A stretch of 64,000 bases of DNA from contig OY725492.1 in the NCBI GenBank assembly GCA_963281255.1, positions 1,783,696 through 1,847,695 on the forward strand. The letters run 5' to 3'. The position numbers were made by a program, and so were the translations under genes. The notes beneath the pieces were generated by a model. It worked only from the letters and a program-made list of their open reading frames with translations. It had not been told where the DNA came from and searched no databases. This document shows, one piece after another, positions 33,707 to 45,289 of the stretch. How positions within the stretch are numbered: the first letter of the stretch is position 1; each line of letters begins with the position of its first letter. The stretch is from Aphrocallistes beatrix (taxonomy: Eukaryota; Porifera; Hexactinellida; Sceptrulophora; Aphrocallistidae).

Positions 33707-33906
33707 ACGCGAATTGATTGAAGAAACTGCCGGGCGCAGAAAGCTGATTTTTGGCATGTGGCAGTCTTTTAGCCATGGCTCTGTTGCAGTCAAAGTGCGT
33801 TTTCAGCCAAAACGCGTTTTGGCTGAAAACGCAATTTGACTGCAACAGCTCCACTAAGTTCTGAGCTCAGAGCAAAATGTCGACTCATCATGGAATTATG
33901 ACATCC
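33704..33906 (-). repeat. R repeat, 3' third, with internal duplication
   Basis: Begins GTAACGCGAATTGATTGAAG. Near 33796-33850 AAAACGC/GCGTTTT words form a short palindrome (CAGCCAAAACGCGTTTTGGC) not seen in other copies. Confidence 0.85.
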
Positions 33907-34039
33907 ATAGCATTGTATATACTAAGGCAATGGTACTCCCTAAATTCTTTGGATCAGGGATTGGTTAGAATCTTCAGACTTAATCACATCACTCACAAAA
34001 TTCCTTCTACTGTGCAAGATCTTTAAAGTTTATTACCTT
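33907..34039. other. Unassigned
   Basis: CATAGCATTGTATATACTAAGGCAATGG recalls text at 2865-2890 and 36455-36475, another short dispersed repeat. Confidence 0.4.
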
Positions 34040-35301
34040 CAGTGCGTTCGGAAATTATTGACAGTATTATTTCATTATCCTTCACATATATTCTTAATTC
34101 ACCATATTTAAGTTGTATCAGTAATAAAAACTTGAAGTATACACCCCACTTTTAAAACAACCAAGGCATAGCCTAATTTTCTGCTAAATCTATTCTAAAA
34201 AAATTCTGACGATCAAATTTTATAAGTATTATTTTTGCTCACACTTTTTGACCCATCTTTTCCAATTTCAACTGTCTGTATTTTTCCACAACTTTGGTAT
34301 GAAGGCTCAGGAAAAGATTAGAATCAAGATAAAGTGACTCTTTGAAGCTGGGATAACAGAGGCGACTGAAATATCTAGACGCCTCGCTATACCCGAGCGG
34401 ACCATCTATCGTGTTTTGATGTCAATTTCTGACAAAAAGAACTTGACTCATAAGAAAGGAGGAGGTCGACCTCCTAAATTACACAAAGCCGATAGGAACC
34501 GGATTATGGCACTCGTTCAACACAATCCAAGATCACCTTTAATTAATTCCGGGAAAAATTGAGTACTCCATTTGCCAAAAGTACACTATCGGAGGAAATG
34601 AAGAGGAGAGGCCTACAATATCGCTAGGCAGTCAGAATTCCCGCCTTGTCACCTCTCCATATTGCTAAACGAATGGAATGATGTAGGAAAATGAGGGGTC
34701 AGGACTGGCCTAAAGTGTTCTTTACTGATGAAAGCTCTATATGGATGAATACTGGAAAGATCTATGTATAGACAAAGAAAGGACAGCCCATAAATCTGCC
34801 AACTTTCAAATATCAATCGAAGCTCCATAATTGGGGTTGGATTTCAGTAATGGGTAAAACGAACCTCAAAGTTTTCACCGAAAACTTCAACCAGGAACGG
34901 TATAAAACCGTTTTAAATGAGTATCATATACATTAAGCTAATGCTTTATATGGAAATCAATGGATATTGCAAGAGGATAACAGTCCTATCCACACTGGAA
35001 AGGCGGCAAGGGTTTGGAAACAGGAATTTGTTCCCAACCAGATCGACTGGCCGTCCAATAGCCCCGATCTCAACCCAATTGAGAATCTTTGGGCTGTAAT
35101 GAAGAAAAGACTCCTCAAAAAGAGATTCACCAACACAAATGAGTTGAAGGAAGTTATTTTGAATGTATGGGGCACATTTGATCCAGACTTTTTACGGTTA
35201 TTTTGTCTAAAACATGGACAAAAGAATTCGGTTATGTGTCAAAAGAAATTGCAAAAATTACACTTAATTTAATTCACTGCCAATATTTTCCGAACGCACT
35301 G
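34040..35301 (+). mobile_element. Tc1-like transposon, second family, with TIRs
   Basis: Ends CAGTGCGTTCGGAAATTATT (34040) and CCAATATTTTCCGAACGCACTG (to 35301) are inverted repeats. TA follows the right end; the left flank is TT, probably a mutated TA. 1.26 kb, the usual Tc1 size. Confidence 0.85.
34299..35271 (+). pseudogene. Tc1-like transposase, degenerate
   Basis: From ATG at 34299 the frame reads LFEAGITEATEISRRLAIPE and TIYRVLMSISDKKNLTHKK, a helix-turn-helix domain. Stops occur after MKAQEKIRIKIK, after SGKN and later, plus frameshifts around 34560-34700. The catalytic core is recognisable: VFFTDESSIWMNTGK (first Asp), LQEDNSPIHTGKAARVW (second Asp) and WPSNSPDLNPIENLWAV (Glu). The second Asp and the Glu are separated by 34 residues, the DD34E spacing of the Tc1 group. 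The last frame is open from 34967 to the stop at 35270. Confidence 0.88.
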
Positions 35302-35377
35302 TAAATATACAAGCAATGCATACAAGTGCTTAAATCAGTATTCAAAATGTGTGTAACCATCATTATATTGCGCAACA

Positions 35378-36027
35378 AGCTATAATTACGACTAATTTAA
35401 CTAATTTATTCTATCATTTGCGCAGTCATAATACCAGTATTAATGTTTATTTATCCCGTATGAAATCTCACTTTGGACCTGTTGTTGAAAAATGTGTGGA
35501 AATTTCCATTGGAATTGTCACACATTCCTGCGTTGCCAAGAAAACGTAATCTGACTAACTTGGGCATTATCTCATTAACTTTAAGTGCTAAACACTGATA
35601 AATAATGTCATATAATATGTAATAGACGACTTTCTATTCACAAATACGATAATTTATTCGCCTAAATGTTAGTTTTACAGTTATATACCAATATGTCATC
35701 AAAATATATTGACCCATAACTGTAAAACTATAATATTTAGGCAAATATATTATAGCATTAGTGAATAGGAAGTCACCTATGATCTATCATATGACATCAT
35801 TTATTAGTGTTTAGCACTTACAGTTATTGAGATATAGCCCAAGTTATTCAGATTACGTTTCTCTGGCAAAGCAGGAATGTGTGTGCATTCCAATGAAAAT
35901 TTCCACATATTTTTCAACAACTAGTCCAAAAGCGAGATTTCCTACGCTCAATAAACGTCAGTACTTTTATCATGACTGCGCAAAGTATGCACGAAAATTG
36001 GTAAAATTAGTTGTAATTATAGCTTGA
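35378..36027. repeat. S: 650-bp fold-back element
   Basis: Left arm AGCTATAATTACGACTAATT, CATTTGCGCAGTCATAATAC and AAGTGCTAAACACTGATAAA. Right arm mirrors these with TTTATTAGTGTTTAGCACTT, CATGACTGCGCAAAG and TTAGTTGTAATTATAGCTT. The centre is near 35700 (TTACAGTTATATACC against AACTGTAAAAC). Arms are about 300 bp with mismatches. Open frames here are fold-back artefacts. Confidence 0.85.
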
Positions 36028-36044
36028 TGTGCAATATGATAGTG

Positions 36045-36242
36045 ACAAGCCCGCTTCGCTTGCTTGTACTGCGAAAAACAGAATTTCTAATTATAAGAAA
36101 GGTGACAATGACTTCATAATTATGTGATGAGACGACATTTTCATCTGAGTTCGGAACTTAGTGGAGCCAGAGCCAAAAGACTCCAACATGCTAAAAATCA
36201 CCTTTCTATGCCTTGAAGTTTCTTCAATCAATTCGTTACAGA
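36045..36242 (+). repeat. R repeat with internal deletion
   Basis: The head (ACAAGCCCGCTTCGCTTGCT) is fused directly to the 3' part (CAGAATTTCTAATTATAAGA through CGTTACAGA). The GC-rich hairpins and the central 270 bp are gone. A TA/CA tract and a reversed M motif (about 36277-36302) follow. Confidence 0.88.
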
Positions 36243-36540
36243 TATAGTAGATATATATATGCATACACAAATAAATATTAATCGAGTTTTAATAGTAAGG
36301 ATTACACGCATTTTGATTAATGATTTAAACACTTACATATATTGTTTATTTATGTCGGTAGTAAATTTGAGGAGACGAAATTTTGTGAGTAATGTGGATG
36401 AGTCTGAAGTTACTACCCAATCCCTATTTCAAAAAATTTAGGGAATATCATTGCCTTAGTGTATAGAATGCTATGTGAGATTATTGTCACCTTTTATATA
36501 ATTATAAATTTCAGTTTTTACACTCAATCCTTTGAAGTCT

Positions 36541-36799
36541 ATACAATTCTTTTTCAGGGAGTCCAAGAATAAGGAATTACAATAGTTTTATTTGTGACAA
36601 AATCATGAATTAGTCTTTATGTTGATTTTTTGTCCATCTGCCTCGTAATGACACCCAAAAATAACTTATTATTAGAGGTAAATAACCGTTCAAACAAATC
36701 AGAGAAATCTGAAATAAATTGACATAATGATGATAATCTATTCTTGACCGACGGTGGTGGACTGTAAATGGAGATGAGGCAGAGGGACACTTCACTCAT
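36541..36799 (-). pseudogene. Possible LINE endonuclease scrap
   Basis: The minus strand reads VSLCLISIYSPPPSVKNRLS and LFERLFTSNNKLFLGVITRQ, then (after a stop) RLIHDFVTNKTIVIPYSWTP. The spacing and words resemble the end of an APE-type endonuclease of non-LTR retrotransposons (SIYxPP, LGDFN-like, DFVxxNxxVIxNSWTP). The key GDFN is not present, so this is weak. Confidence 0.35.
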
Positions 36800-37180
36800 T
36801 TGACAGAGTCAAATCAAGTTTTCGAAAGAAACGTTGTTGGCCCTTCGTTCTTAATAGGCCTCAATCCTGCGCTAGTAATGACAACTATGCTACCTTCACG
36901 CGCGCAGGACGCCAGAGGCTGGTTATCTGGTAAAGAGGTAGAAAGTTATGGAGCATAGGGAGAGAAAGATCATTATCAGGCTTCAGTCAGGTTTCTCAGA
37001 AGACAAAGGCATCTAATCAATTCAATGTAACTACTTCAGCAACAGAATACAGTTTGTTATTAACTAAGAATGAATTCCATAAACGAAGTTTGCAGCCATA
37101 CTGCCGAGAAACACATGACACATATGATAAATTTAATGAATTACGGTACTGATAACCTGAAATGTTTTTATACTAATTAG

Positions 37181-37286
37181 CATCTGCAAATACAAGCGAT
37201 TCATTAAGGGATAGTGATAGTGCATATGGTTTACGTCCTAATTTAATGCCTCCTACAACTTCTCCACCTACACCTGGGCAAGGAAG
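37181..37286 (+). CDS. INVS: Inversin-like gene, small Ser/Pro-rich exon 3
   Basis: Acceptor TTTTTATACTAATTAG|CA and donor GGAAG|GTATAA bound 106 bp. The frame reads SANTSDSLRDSDSAYGLRPN then LMPPTTSPPTPGQGR. It starts in phase 1 and ends in phase 2, exactly what is needed between the donor after 31911 and the acceptor before 40320. The Ser/Pro-rich linker fits the low-complexity region between IQ motifs of inversin, which is much longer in vertebrates. The frame stays open for about 25 more codons past the donor before entering an R repeat; no later donor restores frame to the next exon. It is too short to stand out as an open frame alone, so transcript evidence is needed. Confidence 0.6.
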
Positions 37287-37360
37287 GTATAATCGGGCTT
37301 TCCCTAAAGTTCGCCAACCATTGAGTGTACTTTCGGGATTTGAAAGAATTGTTGGAGGTT

Positions 37361-37682
37361 CATGGAATTATGACGTCATCGTCACCTTTTTTTATACTAG
37401 TAATTAGAAATTTTAGTTTTTCAACTATAACTCAGCCATTTTAGATTATAGAAGGCTGAAATTTTAATGGAATATGTATATTGATATATCACATATATGG
37501 TATAACTCCCAAAAAATGATTACTCAATTCTTTGTTATGACGTCTTCATTACGCTTCAAAAATTGAGAAATCTTTTGTGATTTTTCGAGTGATATCGATT
37601 ATAACAGTAAGACTGAAGGGCTCCTCTGGCGGACACTTTGTGTCTTCCAGCCGCGCTGTGCAAGCAAGCGAAGCGAGCTTGT
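37361..37682 (-). repeat. R repeat, truncated at tail
   Basis: Starts CATGGAATTATGACGTCATC and ends CAAGCAAGCGAAGCGAGCTTGT. It begins right after the open frame that follows the small exon. Confidence 0.88.
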
Positions 37683-37893
37683 GGAATACTAATGAGGTAG
37701 ACTATAGCAACTGATTCTTTCCTATATCTGTCAGTTCCATATCTGCAGTTACACCCGATAGTTTGTAAGAAGTTTGTATAAATTTTTTCAACTGTGTAGT
37801 CCCACCAGTTTTGGTTGCTTTTCATCCATTTAAAGCAGAGGACTCGTAACAATTTGATCAGAATCGTAAGACACTTGGAAGTGAGTAGGTTAA

Positions 37894-38305
37894 AGATACC
37901 GCCGTCGAAAAACCTTGCCTGGCGTAAAAAAAAATTTTTAATTGTTAATTTCATTGTATTACTGAGGGTCTACCATCTGATAGTACTAGTTGGACGGTGT
38001 TTATTTTGATTTTCATGAGTTAATCCCCTAAAGTTTAACATTACTAAAAATTGAAAAATTGTTGGAGGTTTTTGACGCATTCAACAATCAGTTTTTAACT
38101 TATTTGATAATTTGTTAATGATATGGACCTTAACAACAAAATACCTCTATAAGGGGGTTCATTTATATAATGCTCGGGAAATCGCCCCTTTGATATCAGA
38201 TATTTAGCGATCACTGGATCAGAAATAAAATTCTGATCGTTCTAAAAAAAATTTGTTCGGATCCAACCATTTGTTCGTGAGATATCGCTGACTAGGTAAA
38301 GAAAT
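37894..38305 (-). mobile_element. X element, 3' 410 bp only
   Basis: Starts AGATACCGCCGTCGAAAAAC after TTAA (37890-37893), the reverse complement of the X right end. Continues through TACCATCTGATAGTACTAGT and ATTTGTTCGTGAGATATCGC, then loses similarity near 38305. Confidence 0.82.
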
Positions 38306-38799
38306 CTACACACTCTAATTACTCAGTTTTCTATTCATCAACTATGCCTACAGGGTAATTAATATCCTTTGCCATCTTGATCCACTTGTTCCCATAATGT
38401 ATACTGGTACAAGGTGACACATGTGCCTGTACTTACGATTTGGAAGGTTTATCTATTGGAAGCTTGTAGATTGATTTAGTTGAGTGTATATATTTCAAAA
38501 TTGATGTTAAATTTCAATAATTCTAGTGGGTTTAATTGGTTGGCGTCCATAGATAGACCCATTTAATTATTGCTTATGATGCAAAGCAATATGGTGTTCC
38601 AATACCTTTGGCCAGGCAGTGTATAAACATAGTGTCAGAGCACATAAATCCGGTATTTGATTGTTCACCATATTAATGCGCAATAAGTATTTAGTAATAA
38701 TATCGGTTTTAGCTATTTTCCAAGCTGATTTAAGCCCACTTCTAAATGTTCTTAATCAATGATTTTGTGTAGAATCAAGAATAGTACTGTTTAATTTGG
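38306..38799. other. Intron, nothing recognised
   Basis: AT-rich, no supported exon or element boundary. Confidence 0.35.
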
Positions 38800-39975
38800 A
38801 AAATTCAGAATTTTTCAATTGAATGTTGTTACATTCCTGCGTTGCTATGGTCAAGCATTTTGGGCAGTTTGGCCCATATCCTTTATACCTCAATATCTAG
38901 GCCATGATAAGCAATTGACTACTTCCTATTAGGTGATAAGATCATTTATACTTTCATAGCCTACAGTACATATAAGACCTCACAGTAACTTGCGGATTTG
39001 GACTAGGGATGCTATAGGACTAAACATGTGCTACCAGCTACCTTTTCATTTATCGCTCAGAATAGAACTTTGGAAAGTATTACCAGCATAAGTACCCATA
39101 TCTCTTACTACTATTTTGATTAGTTATCATATGATTGCGCCAAGGTTATATTTTTAACGAATTTAGTGATTCTCAGAGGCGATTTAAAGACATTTCTACA
39201 TTCCAGGCCGGAATTTTTCAACATTCCAGGCCGTTGCTAGGAACGGGCAACCAAAAAGATTCTCCAAATATGGTCAATATATATAGCAAATTGCTGGAAA
39301 TTTCGTGCTGGACACGAATTTAACAATCAAAATATGATATGGTGTGATTAAAAGAAGTTATTGATAGAGGACAATTCCGGCAATACTATCGGACGTGATA
39401 ATTTGGGGCCAGCTGTCATGGCTGACATAGGCATCGTTTCAGGTGGCCCAATATCCAAAAATGTTCATAGTATATCAAAGTACATGTGTACCAATTTTGG
39501 TGCTTTTATCACAAAATGCACAATTGTTTTGCTATGCCGCACCACTATATAGAATAACTAATTAATAAACTAGGAAATTATTGTGAATATTGTGTAATAA
39601 ATTATTCCAGAGGATTGTCAGAGGACAATCATCAAATTCAACATTGACAATGGTATCAATAGAAAATAAAATAAAGCAGTATGTAAGTGTGGTAAGGCCT
39701 GCGGCACCCCTAGATGAAGCAAATGGCACCCCAGGGTGCCGCGGCACCTCGGTTGAGAAACACTGCTATAGTCTGTTAATTTGAAATTCAAATTACATTA
39801 TCATCTAATAAGAAGTGATCCATCATCAAATTTGATTATATCAAATACGATCAGCTTTGAAAGTCTTATCATCACAATTTACATGATATGGCCTAAACTG
39901 ACCAAAATGCTTTACCATAAGAACCTAGGAGTCCAACAACATTCCATTCAAAAATTCTAAATGTTCCAACCAACC
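38800..39975. repeat. Broken U-type fold-back around V-like and hAT-like scraps
   Basis: U-type left arm at 38800-38945 (TTGTTACATTCCTGCGTTGC, ACTACTTCCTATTAGGTGAT) and right arm at 39783-39975 (TTATCATCTAATAAGAAGTG, ACAACATTCCATTCAAAAAT). Between them: an inverted SINE-like tail (38955-39020), a V-like segment (about 39190-39480, CCAGGCCGTTGCTAGGAACG and AATATGGTCAATATATATAG), and a hAT-like terminus at 39690-39768 (GGTGCCGCGGCACCTCGGTT then GAGAAACACTG). Confidence 0.6.
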
Positions 39976-40319
39976 AGTTTTAATCTTTGTTTTACACTAA
40001 TTCATAAATCGTTAACTTAAAACAACTTCGAAATCGATAAAATAGTCTTTATTATGACCTGTTGCAATGATATGATGACTGATGGAAATTTGATAACAGA
40101 TATATGTCTTTCGATTTCATGAGAATGTATTATGGTAATACATTCTTACGGTTTATTATGCTTGGTTAACGATTTTAAGCTGATCGTGTTTTAATCCAAT
40201 CTGCTATTATTATATCCTTGTTTATTTACTGTCAAGCCTTATGTCTAGTCGGCTATGGGCTCACTTTTTCTTAGATAATCATCCCAGAGATTCTATATTA
40301 ATATACTTTCTTTTTCTAG

Positions 40320-40938
40320 TTTAGGAAAAAAACGAATGCAAGCAAACCTTTCATCAATACAAGAATTTGATTTCAAAAAGAACATTGAGGATCCTACTTT
40401 CCAGGATAATGTATTAACAATTAAACCCAGAGATGTGTATATACCTCTGACACTACCAACAAAAATAACCTACGTTCCAGCATCACCTAAGGATGAATAT
40501 AAGACACGTAAAGAAATTTTTACTAAGAAAACAGAGGCCGTTTTAATATTACAGTTATGGTGGCGTCGGTATCTTCGAAAATTACATTACAGGAAGAAAA
40601 GTCGAAAAGAGGAAAATGCTGTAGAAATTATTAAAAAAAACGAAAGAGAAAGAGAATTAGCTGCTCTGCTAATTCAGTTAACATGGAGACAATATGTGAG
40701 AAGAAAATTATTGGCATCACGAATAAATTGTCAGAAAAAGGTGTTCCACTGGAGTCCGGCAGTAATGGCTACTCGTCAGCGTTTTATTCTTGAAAAGCTT
40801 TATTCTCAGTCAATTTATCCAAATTATTATACTCCTGGCAAATTAGTACCTTTAGAGCGACCTTGTTACACTAAATTTATTGCATCTCCTGCAGCTTTGT
40901 CTTTCAACTTCGCTCTCAATCAATACAGTTCTATGTAA
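40320..40938 (+). CDS. INVS: Inversin-like gene, last exon: IQ motifs and C-terminus
   Basis: Acceptor TTTCTTTTTCTAG|T at 40319/40320, entered in phase 2, then LGKKRMQANLSSIQEFDF and onward to the stop TAA at 40936. Two IQ-like helices: AVLILQLWWRRYLRKLHYRK and AALLIQLTWRQYVRRKLLAS. The C-terminus MATRQRFILEKLYSQS and SPAALSFNFALNQYSSM lines up in order with the end of vertebrate inversin (an LLLQVWRK helix, a VLKQIYG segment, and a final NFSYNLQ). This ordered match supports INVS over other ankyrin-IQ genes. The long basic and Pro-rich C-terminal region of vertebrate inversin is missing, so the protein is shorter. IQ motifs are expected to bind calmodulin. Confidence 0.85.
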
Positions 40939-41320
40939 TATGAATTTTTTTAAATATTCATGTAATTGCGAATTTAAATATGAAATTATATAAACTATAG
41001 AGAAGTAGTTGCATAAAATGTCTGACTGTACAATAGTTTTAAGGGAAATTTTAGCACCCAATATTGATAATTAAATAATATAATGATAGATAAAATAATT
41101 TTAGAACAATTGTATAGATATCAGTTTCCATCCAATGTTCCAAATTTAGGTATATAGGATGAAATTTTAAATGGATCAATTTATGAGGGAACAAGTTAAA
41201 TATTTGACTGTATAATTTATAAAAATGAATTAAAACTTTTAATTTATTTCTCCATTAGATTATTTCAGGGCCCTCTGATTTTTTTTCGCTTTTTTAATCT
41301 ACTATGCATGGAAAATGCCT
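40939..41320. other. Likely 3' UTR and intergenic sequence
   Basis: AT-rich. No canonical AATAAA is clear; ATAAAATAATTTTAG near 41090 is the nearest candidate. Confidence 0.4.
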
Positions 41321-41906
41321 GTCGAATGTTTTAGTTTCGTCTGAGGTCAGAACTTAGTGGAGCCATAGCCTAAAGACCCCCACATGCCATAAACCAGCCT
41401 TCTGTGCCTTGCAGTTTCTTCAATCAAATCGAATTGATTGAAGAAACTGCTGATCACAGAATGCTGATCTTTGGCATGTGGGAATCTTTTGGCTATAGCT
41501 CCACTAAGTTCTGACCTCAGACGAAAATGTCAACTCATCATGGAATCATGACGTCATTGTCACTTTTTTTATAATAAGAAATTTCAGTTTTTCGACCATA
41601 ACTCAGCTATTTAAAGTGTTGAAAGATTGAAATTTTAGTAGAATGTGTAAATTAATATATCTCAATTATGATACAACTCGCATCAAAAAATGATGACTTA
41701 TCATTGTTATGACGTCATCATTGCGCAACAAAAATTGACAACTTTTGTGATTTTTCGAGTTATTTTGAATTTAACAGTATAACATACATATTTAGAGATA
41801 TTATCTCCCTTATAATTTATCAATGTCAGCCAAGGCGCCTAAAGCGCCCCTCCGGGAGACAAAGTGTCCCCCATCCGCTCAGAGCATGCATGCGAAGCGC
41901 GATTGT
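41321..41906. repeat. Two R repeats joined tail to tail
   Basis: A plus-strand R tail (GGAGCCATAGCC through TTTCTTCAATCAAATC, 41321-41430) meets a minus-strand R (GAATTGATTGAAGAAACTGC through TGCGAAGCGCGATTGT, 41431-41906). They meet at the 3' ends with no microsatellite between, making a palindrome of about 100 bp arms. Confidence 0.88.
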
Positions 41907-42094
41907 ATTATATTATTTATCGATTTTGGCATGTGAAGATTTGTCGTTTTGAGACTAAGGAGCATATATCTGTAGGGGGAATCGAAATAAGACAAAGTTG
42001 AAGTAGGAATAAGACCTAAAATTGAAGTAGGAATAATACCCAAACCATTAATATTACCTTGATAACAATACGACCCGCATGGTTATCTTTACTA

Positions 42095-42149
42095 TTATAA
42101 CTCGATCAATGTGTATATCCATACTATTAAAACTCGATTATTGTGTATT

Positions 42150-42182
<33 letters not shown>

Positions 42183-42355
42183 CTGTAAATGTCGACTCAT
42201 CATGGGATTATGATACATCATTGTCACCTTTTTATAATTAGAAATTTTTCGGCTATTCTCTGCCATTTTAGGTGATGGAAGGCTGAAATTTTAATGGATT
42301 GTGTATAGTAGCAAGATAACTCACATTTTATGCTGTAATCAAAAAATAATTTGAA
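42095..42355 (-). repeat. M motifs and truncated R repeat
   Basis: Two M-like words (ACTATTATAACTCGATCAAT and ACTATTAAAACTCGATTATT) precede a TA tract. R-like text follows from 42186 (GTCGACTCATCATGGGATTA) and fades after about 42355. Confidence 0.75.
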
Positions 42356-42559
42356 TTTTGTGATTCCAAGATATGGGGATATTAGTCTTAAAATGTAAAA
42401 CAATATACAATAGGTCATAATGGATGATGAGAATTATTTGTAGGCATATATTATATTTGCATTAATTATTTTATCATAGTCCGACCATATTTCGTAAAAG
42501 AATATTAAATAAAGTCAAAAAATCACCAAATTTTGCGATCCTCCCATTAACTACTTAAT

Positions 42560-42715
42560 GCACGGCCGTATATGTCACAAATAATGCCTGTAAAATAGAA
42601 GTCAAGGTTCAAAGTTTAACTAGACCGATAAATCAAAAATCGTATATGATAGACATTTGAAATGTATTATGATCATATACAAACAGCATATCAGGGTAAA
42701 ATGTTAGTGTTACTA
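42560..42715 (+). repeat. N fold-back interior fragment
   Basis: CACGGCCGTATATGTCAC, AGACCGATAAATCAAAAATC and CAAACAGCATATCAGGGTA match the N element at 5497-5935. Confidence 0.7.
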
Positions 42716-44345
42716 AAAATTGAAAATTATTAGTGGTTTTCGGTGCGTTCATCAATTAGTTTCTTACTTATCTGATAATTTTTTAATAATATAGACCTCA
42801 AAATTGTTTTGGCCCCTTTTGAGATTATAAAACTGAAAAATTTAGAAAAACAGGCATATAAAATCAAATCAAAATAGCTCTATGAGGGACTTCATTTCTA
42901 AAATGCTCTGGAAATGGCCGCTGTGATATTAGCAATTGTATCTAAAATAGAATTTGGATCATTTTAAAAAAATAATTGTTCAGATCCGACCATTTGTTCG
43001 TAAGCCATCGTATATTATAGGTAAAGTTCGGACATTATACCTCTATAGTCCCGAAAGAGGTCGATGCCAAATCTTAAAAGCTATTGAAGATATATAATCT
43101 ATTATAACCATTAATGAAAGGGTATATATGATAATATATAGGTTCCTCAAACATCTCTTTGTCAAAAAATAAATATTTCTCGACTTATCATTGGTTTATT
43201 GTAACACATTCTATGGAGAACTTTGACTATATTAGAAAATGGCGAATCTATTCATGGAATATGTGCCCAAATGTAGCTATTAAAGTAAAAAAATCAATGC
43301 AATTGTCACTAACAATGTGTACGGAAAAATTGGAGCACTTTTAATTATTATTTGGAAGTTCTGGCGGTCAAAGCCGCCCCCCCCCCCCATTTATGGATCA
43401 AAAACAGATTCCTCCCTATCTCTGGAAATACATATATACCCAAATTCTTAGCTCTCAATTCCTAATACACTTTTTATAACAGTATATATATACGATTCTT
43501 TGATAATAAGTGTGCTACGTCTTATGGAATGCAAATTTTAAATTTTTATCATGTGATGATGTAGCATTTTTCGAAAATCCTAACTTGAAAACTAAAAGTC
43601 GTAGACTCTCGCTTTAACTTCCTAATATACTTTTTGGAATCTCTATTCATTCTAAACTGATAAATTATACTTCGTAGTGCTAGGAATATATAGAATTATT
43701 ATTCACAATTATCTCAAAATATTCAGGGTTAGGGGCCTCAAGGCAATTTGTGGATTTTCAGGCTACTCTTGCTATTTTATGTAAATATTTGGTTCGAATA
43801 TACCTAATTCATCTGTATTAATGCGATTAAATGCACATGAATACTTTTATTTATCATTAATTGCTCCTTTTACATCCTTCTTAACATTAAAACTTTAAAT
43901 CGCTATCTCAAAATTAATAAAGTCGAATTTGGTTTGAGATAGAATGCTGAAATTTGCAATAGTTGTTCAATATCATTGTGCGATAAACGTAGGACCACTC
44001 GTTTTTCGATATATTATAAATTTTTGATTTTATCGCTGATTTCCATTAAAAAACGGACTTTTTTCGCAATTTTTTGGCCATTTTAAAAAAACCCCTGTAA
44101 AATTAACAATTTTGGTTATTTTAACTTTCTTTTAGTCCTATGCGGTAGCAAATATGATAGACTATATACTAATAAATTTTCGAAGCATTTGATCTAAACG
44201 TATGTTCGAAAAAATATACAGAGCGGAGGAGGGTCTACCATTAGGATGTACTAGCGAAAAATGGATAAAAACGACTTTGAGACGCTGTAACTAAAAACTA
44301 GAAATGTGAACCAAAAATTTTGGGATTTTGGGTAAACATTTTGAG
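42716..44345 (-). mobile_element. X element, nearly full length, ends eroded
   Basis: Reversed relative to the copy at 50450. Shared words include GTGATATTAGCAATTG-like text, TTGTTCAGATCCGACCATTT, CATTTGATCTAAACG and ACTTTGAGACGCTGTAACTA. Neither TTAA-flanked end is intact. It contains short homopolymer C runs near 43376. No coding. Confidence 0.8.
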
Positions 44346-44364
44346 CAATTATTTTTGATCAGCA

Positions 44365-44830
44365 GTGTATATACACATTAATCGAGTTTTAATAGTAAGG
44401 ATATATATATATATAGCTCCACAATTTCTGACCTCAGACGAAAATGTCTCCTCATCTTGGAATTATCACGTCATTGTCACCTTTTTTATAAATAGAAATT
44501 TCAGTTTTTCGACGATAACTCAGCCATTTTAAGTGATAGAAGGCTGAAATTTTAATTGAATGTGTATATTAATATATCTCACATATGATACAACTATCAT
44601 CAAAAAAATGATGACTCATCACTCTGTAATGACGTCGTTATTACACATCAAAAATTGTCAAATTTGATGATTTTTCGTGCGATCATAATTCTATGACAGA
44701 CGTATTTAGAGATGTTATATCCCTTATGATTAATAAATGTGACCCCAGGCGCCCAAAAGCTGGCAGCCACGCATCGAATCCAAGCGAATGAACAATTAAA
44801 CTTTAATCGAGTTTTAATTGCAAGAATGAT
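44365..44830 (-). repeat. M motif, R repeat, M motif
   Basis: CATTAATCGAGTTTTAATAG at about 44374, then R from 44415 (AGCTCCACAATTTCTGACCT) to a degenerate head near 44790 (CAAGCGAATG), then a further TTTAATCGAGTTTTAATTGC at 44802. Confidence 0.85.
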
Positions 44831-45289
44831 TCTTCTATGCGTGCAAACTCCAGGTATAATAATGTCGAAGTACTTCGATTTTTTTAATTCAACAATTTCG
44901 ATTAAAAAGATGAATTTATTTCGTAAATACTATAGATGGACAAAAAAAACGTTTCGTTATAGGTAGATATTTCGAAACTCATGTCAATATTATGGAATTA
45001 AATGTATATAGTATTTTCCTATTTAAAGTTGAAAATAATGAATATCCACGGTGACGGCATCTTTTCACGCAGTGCATTTTTTTACGATGGTCCCTTACAA
45101 AATCTCTCCCCCCTCATTTAAACAAATATTCATGTTGGTGGTCATTTTTACTGGGGAGGCAATTTTCTGTGCAACAGGATTAGGAATTCTCGGATCCTGG
45201 AATTCTGTTCCAAACTTGCATTAAGAACATTTTAAATCATTATTCATGTATTATTTCTGCAAAACTGCATTAATAATTGAAATAATACA
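44831..45289. other. Non-coding; possible Z-like scrap
   Basis: CATTTTTACTGGGGAGGCAA and CTGTGCAACAGGATTAGG near 45140-45190 recall the Z element at 54981. The frame at 44739-44966 is not supported. Confidence 0.4.

Noticed and set aside
35349..36027. Open frames of about 66 codons on the plus strand
   Set aside because: They lie in the two arms of a fold-back element and are reverse-complement artefacts.
37287..37360. Extending the small exon to about 37350 because the frame stays open
   Set aside because: Donors at 37351 and 37358 give phases that hit a stop immediately on joining 40320; only GTATAA at 37287 fits.
43159..43344. 61-codon frame as an exon
   Set aside because: It falls within an X element and is not conserved as coding in the other X copies.
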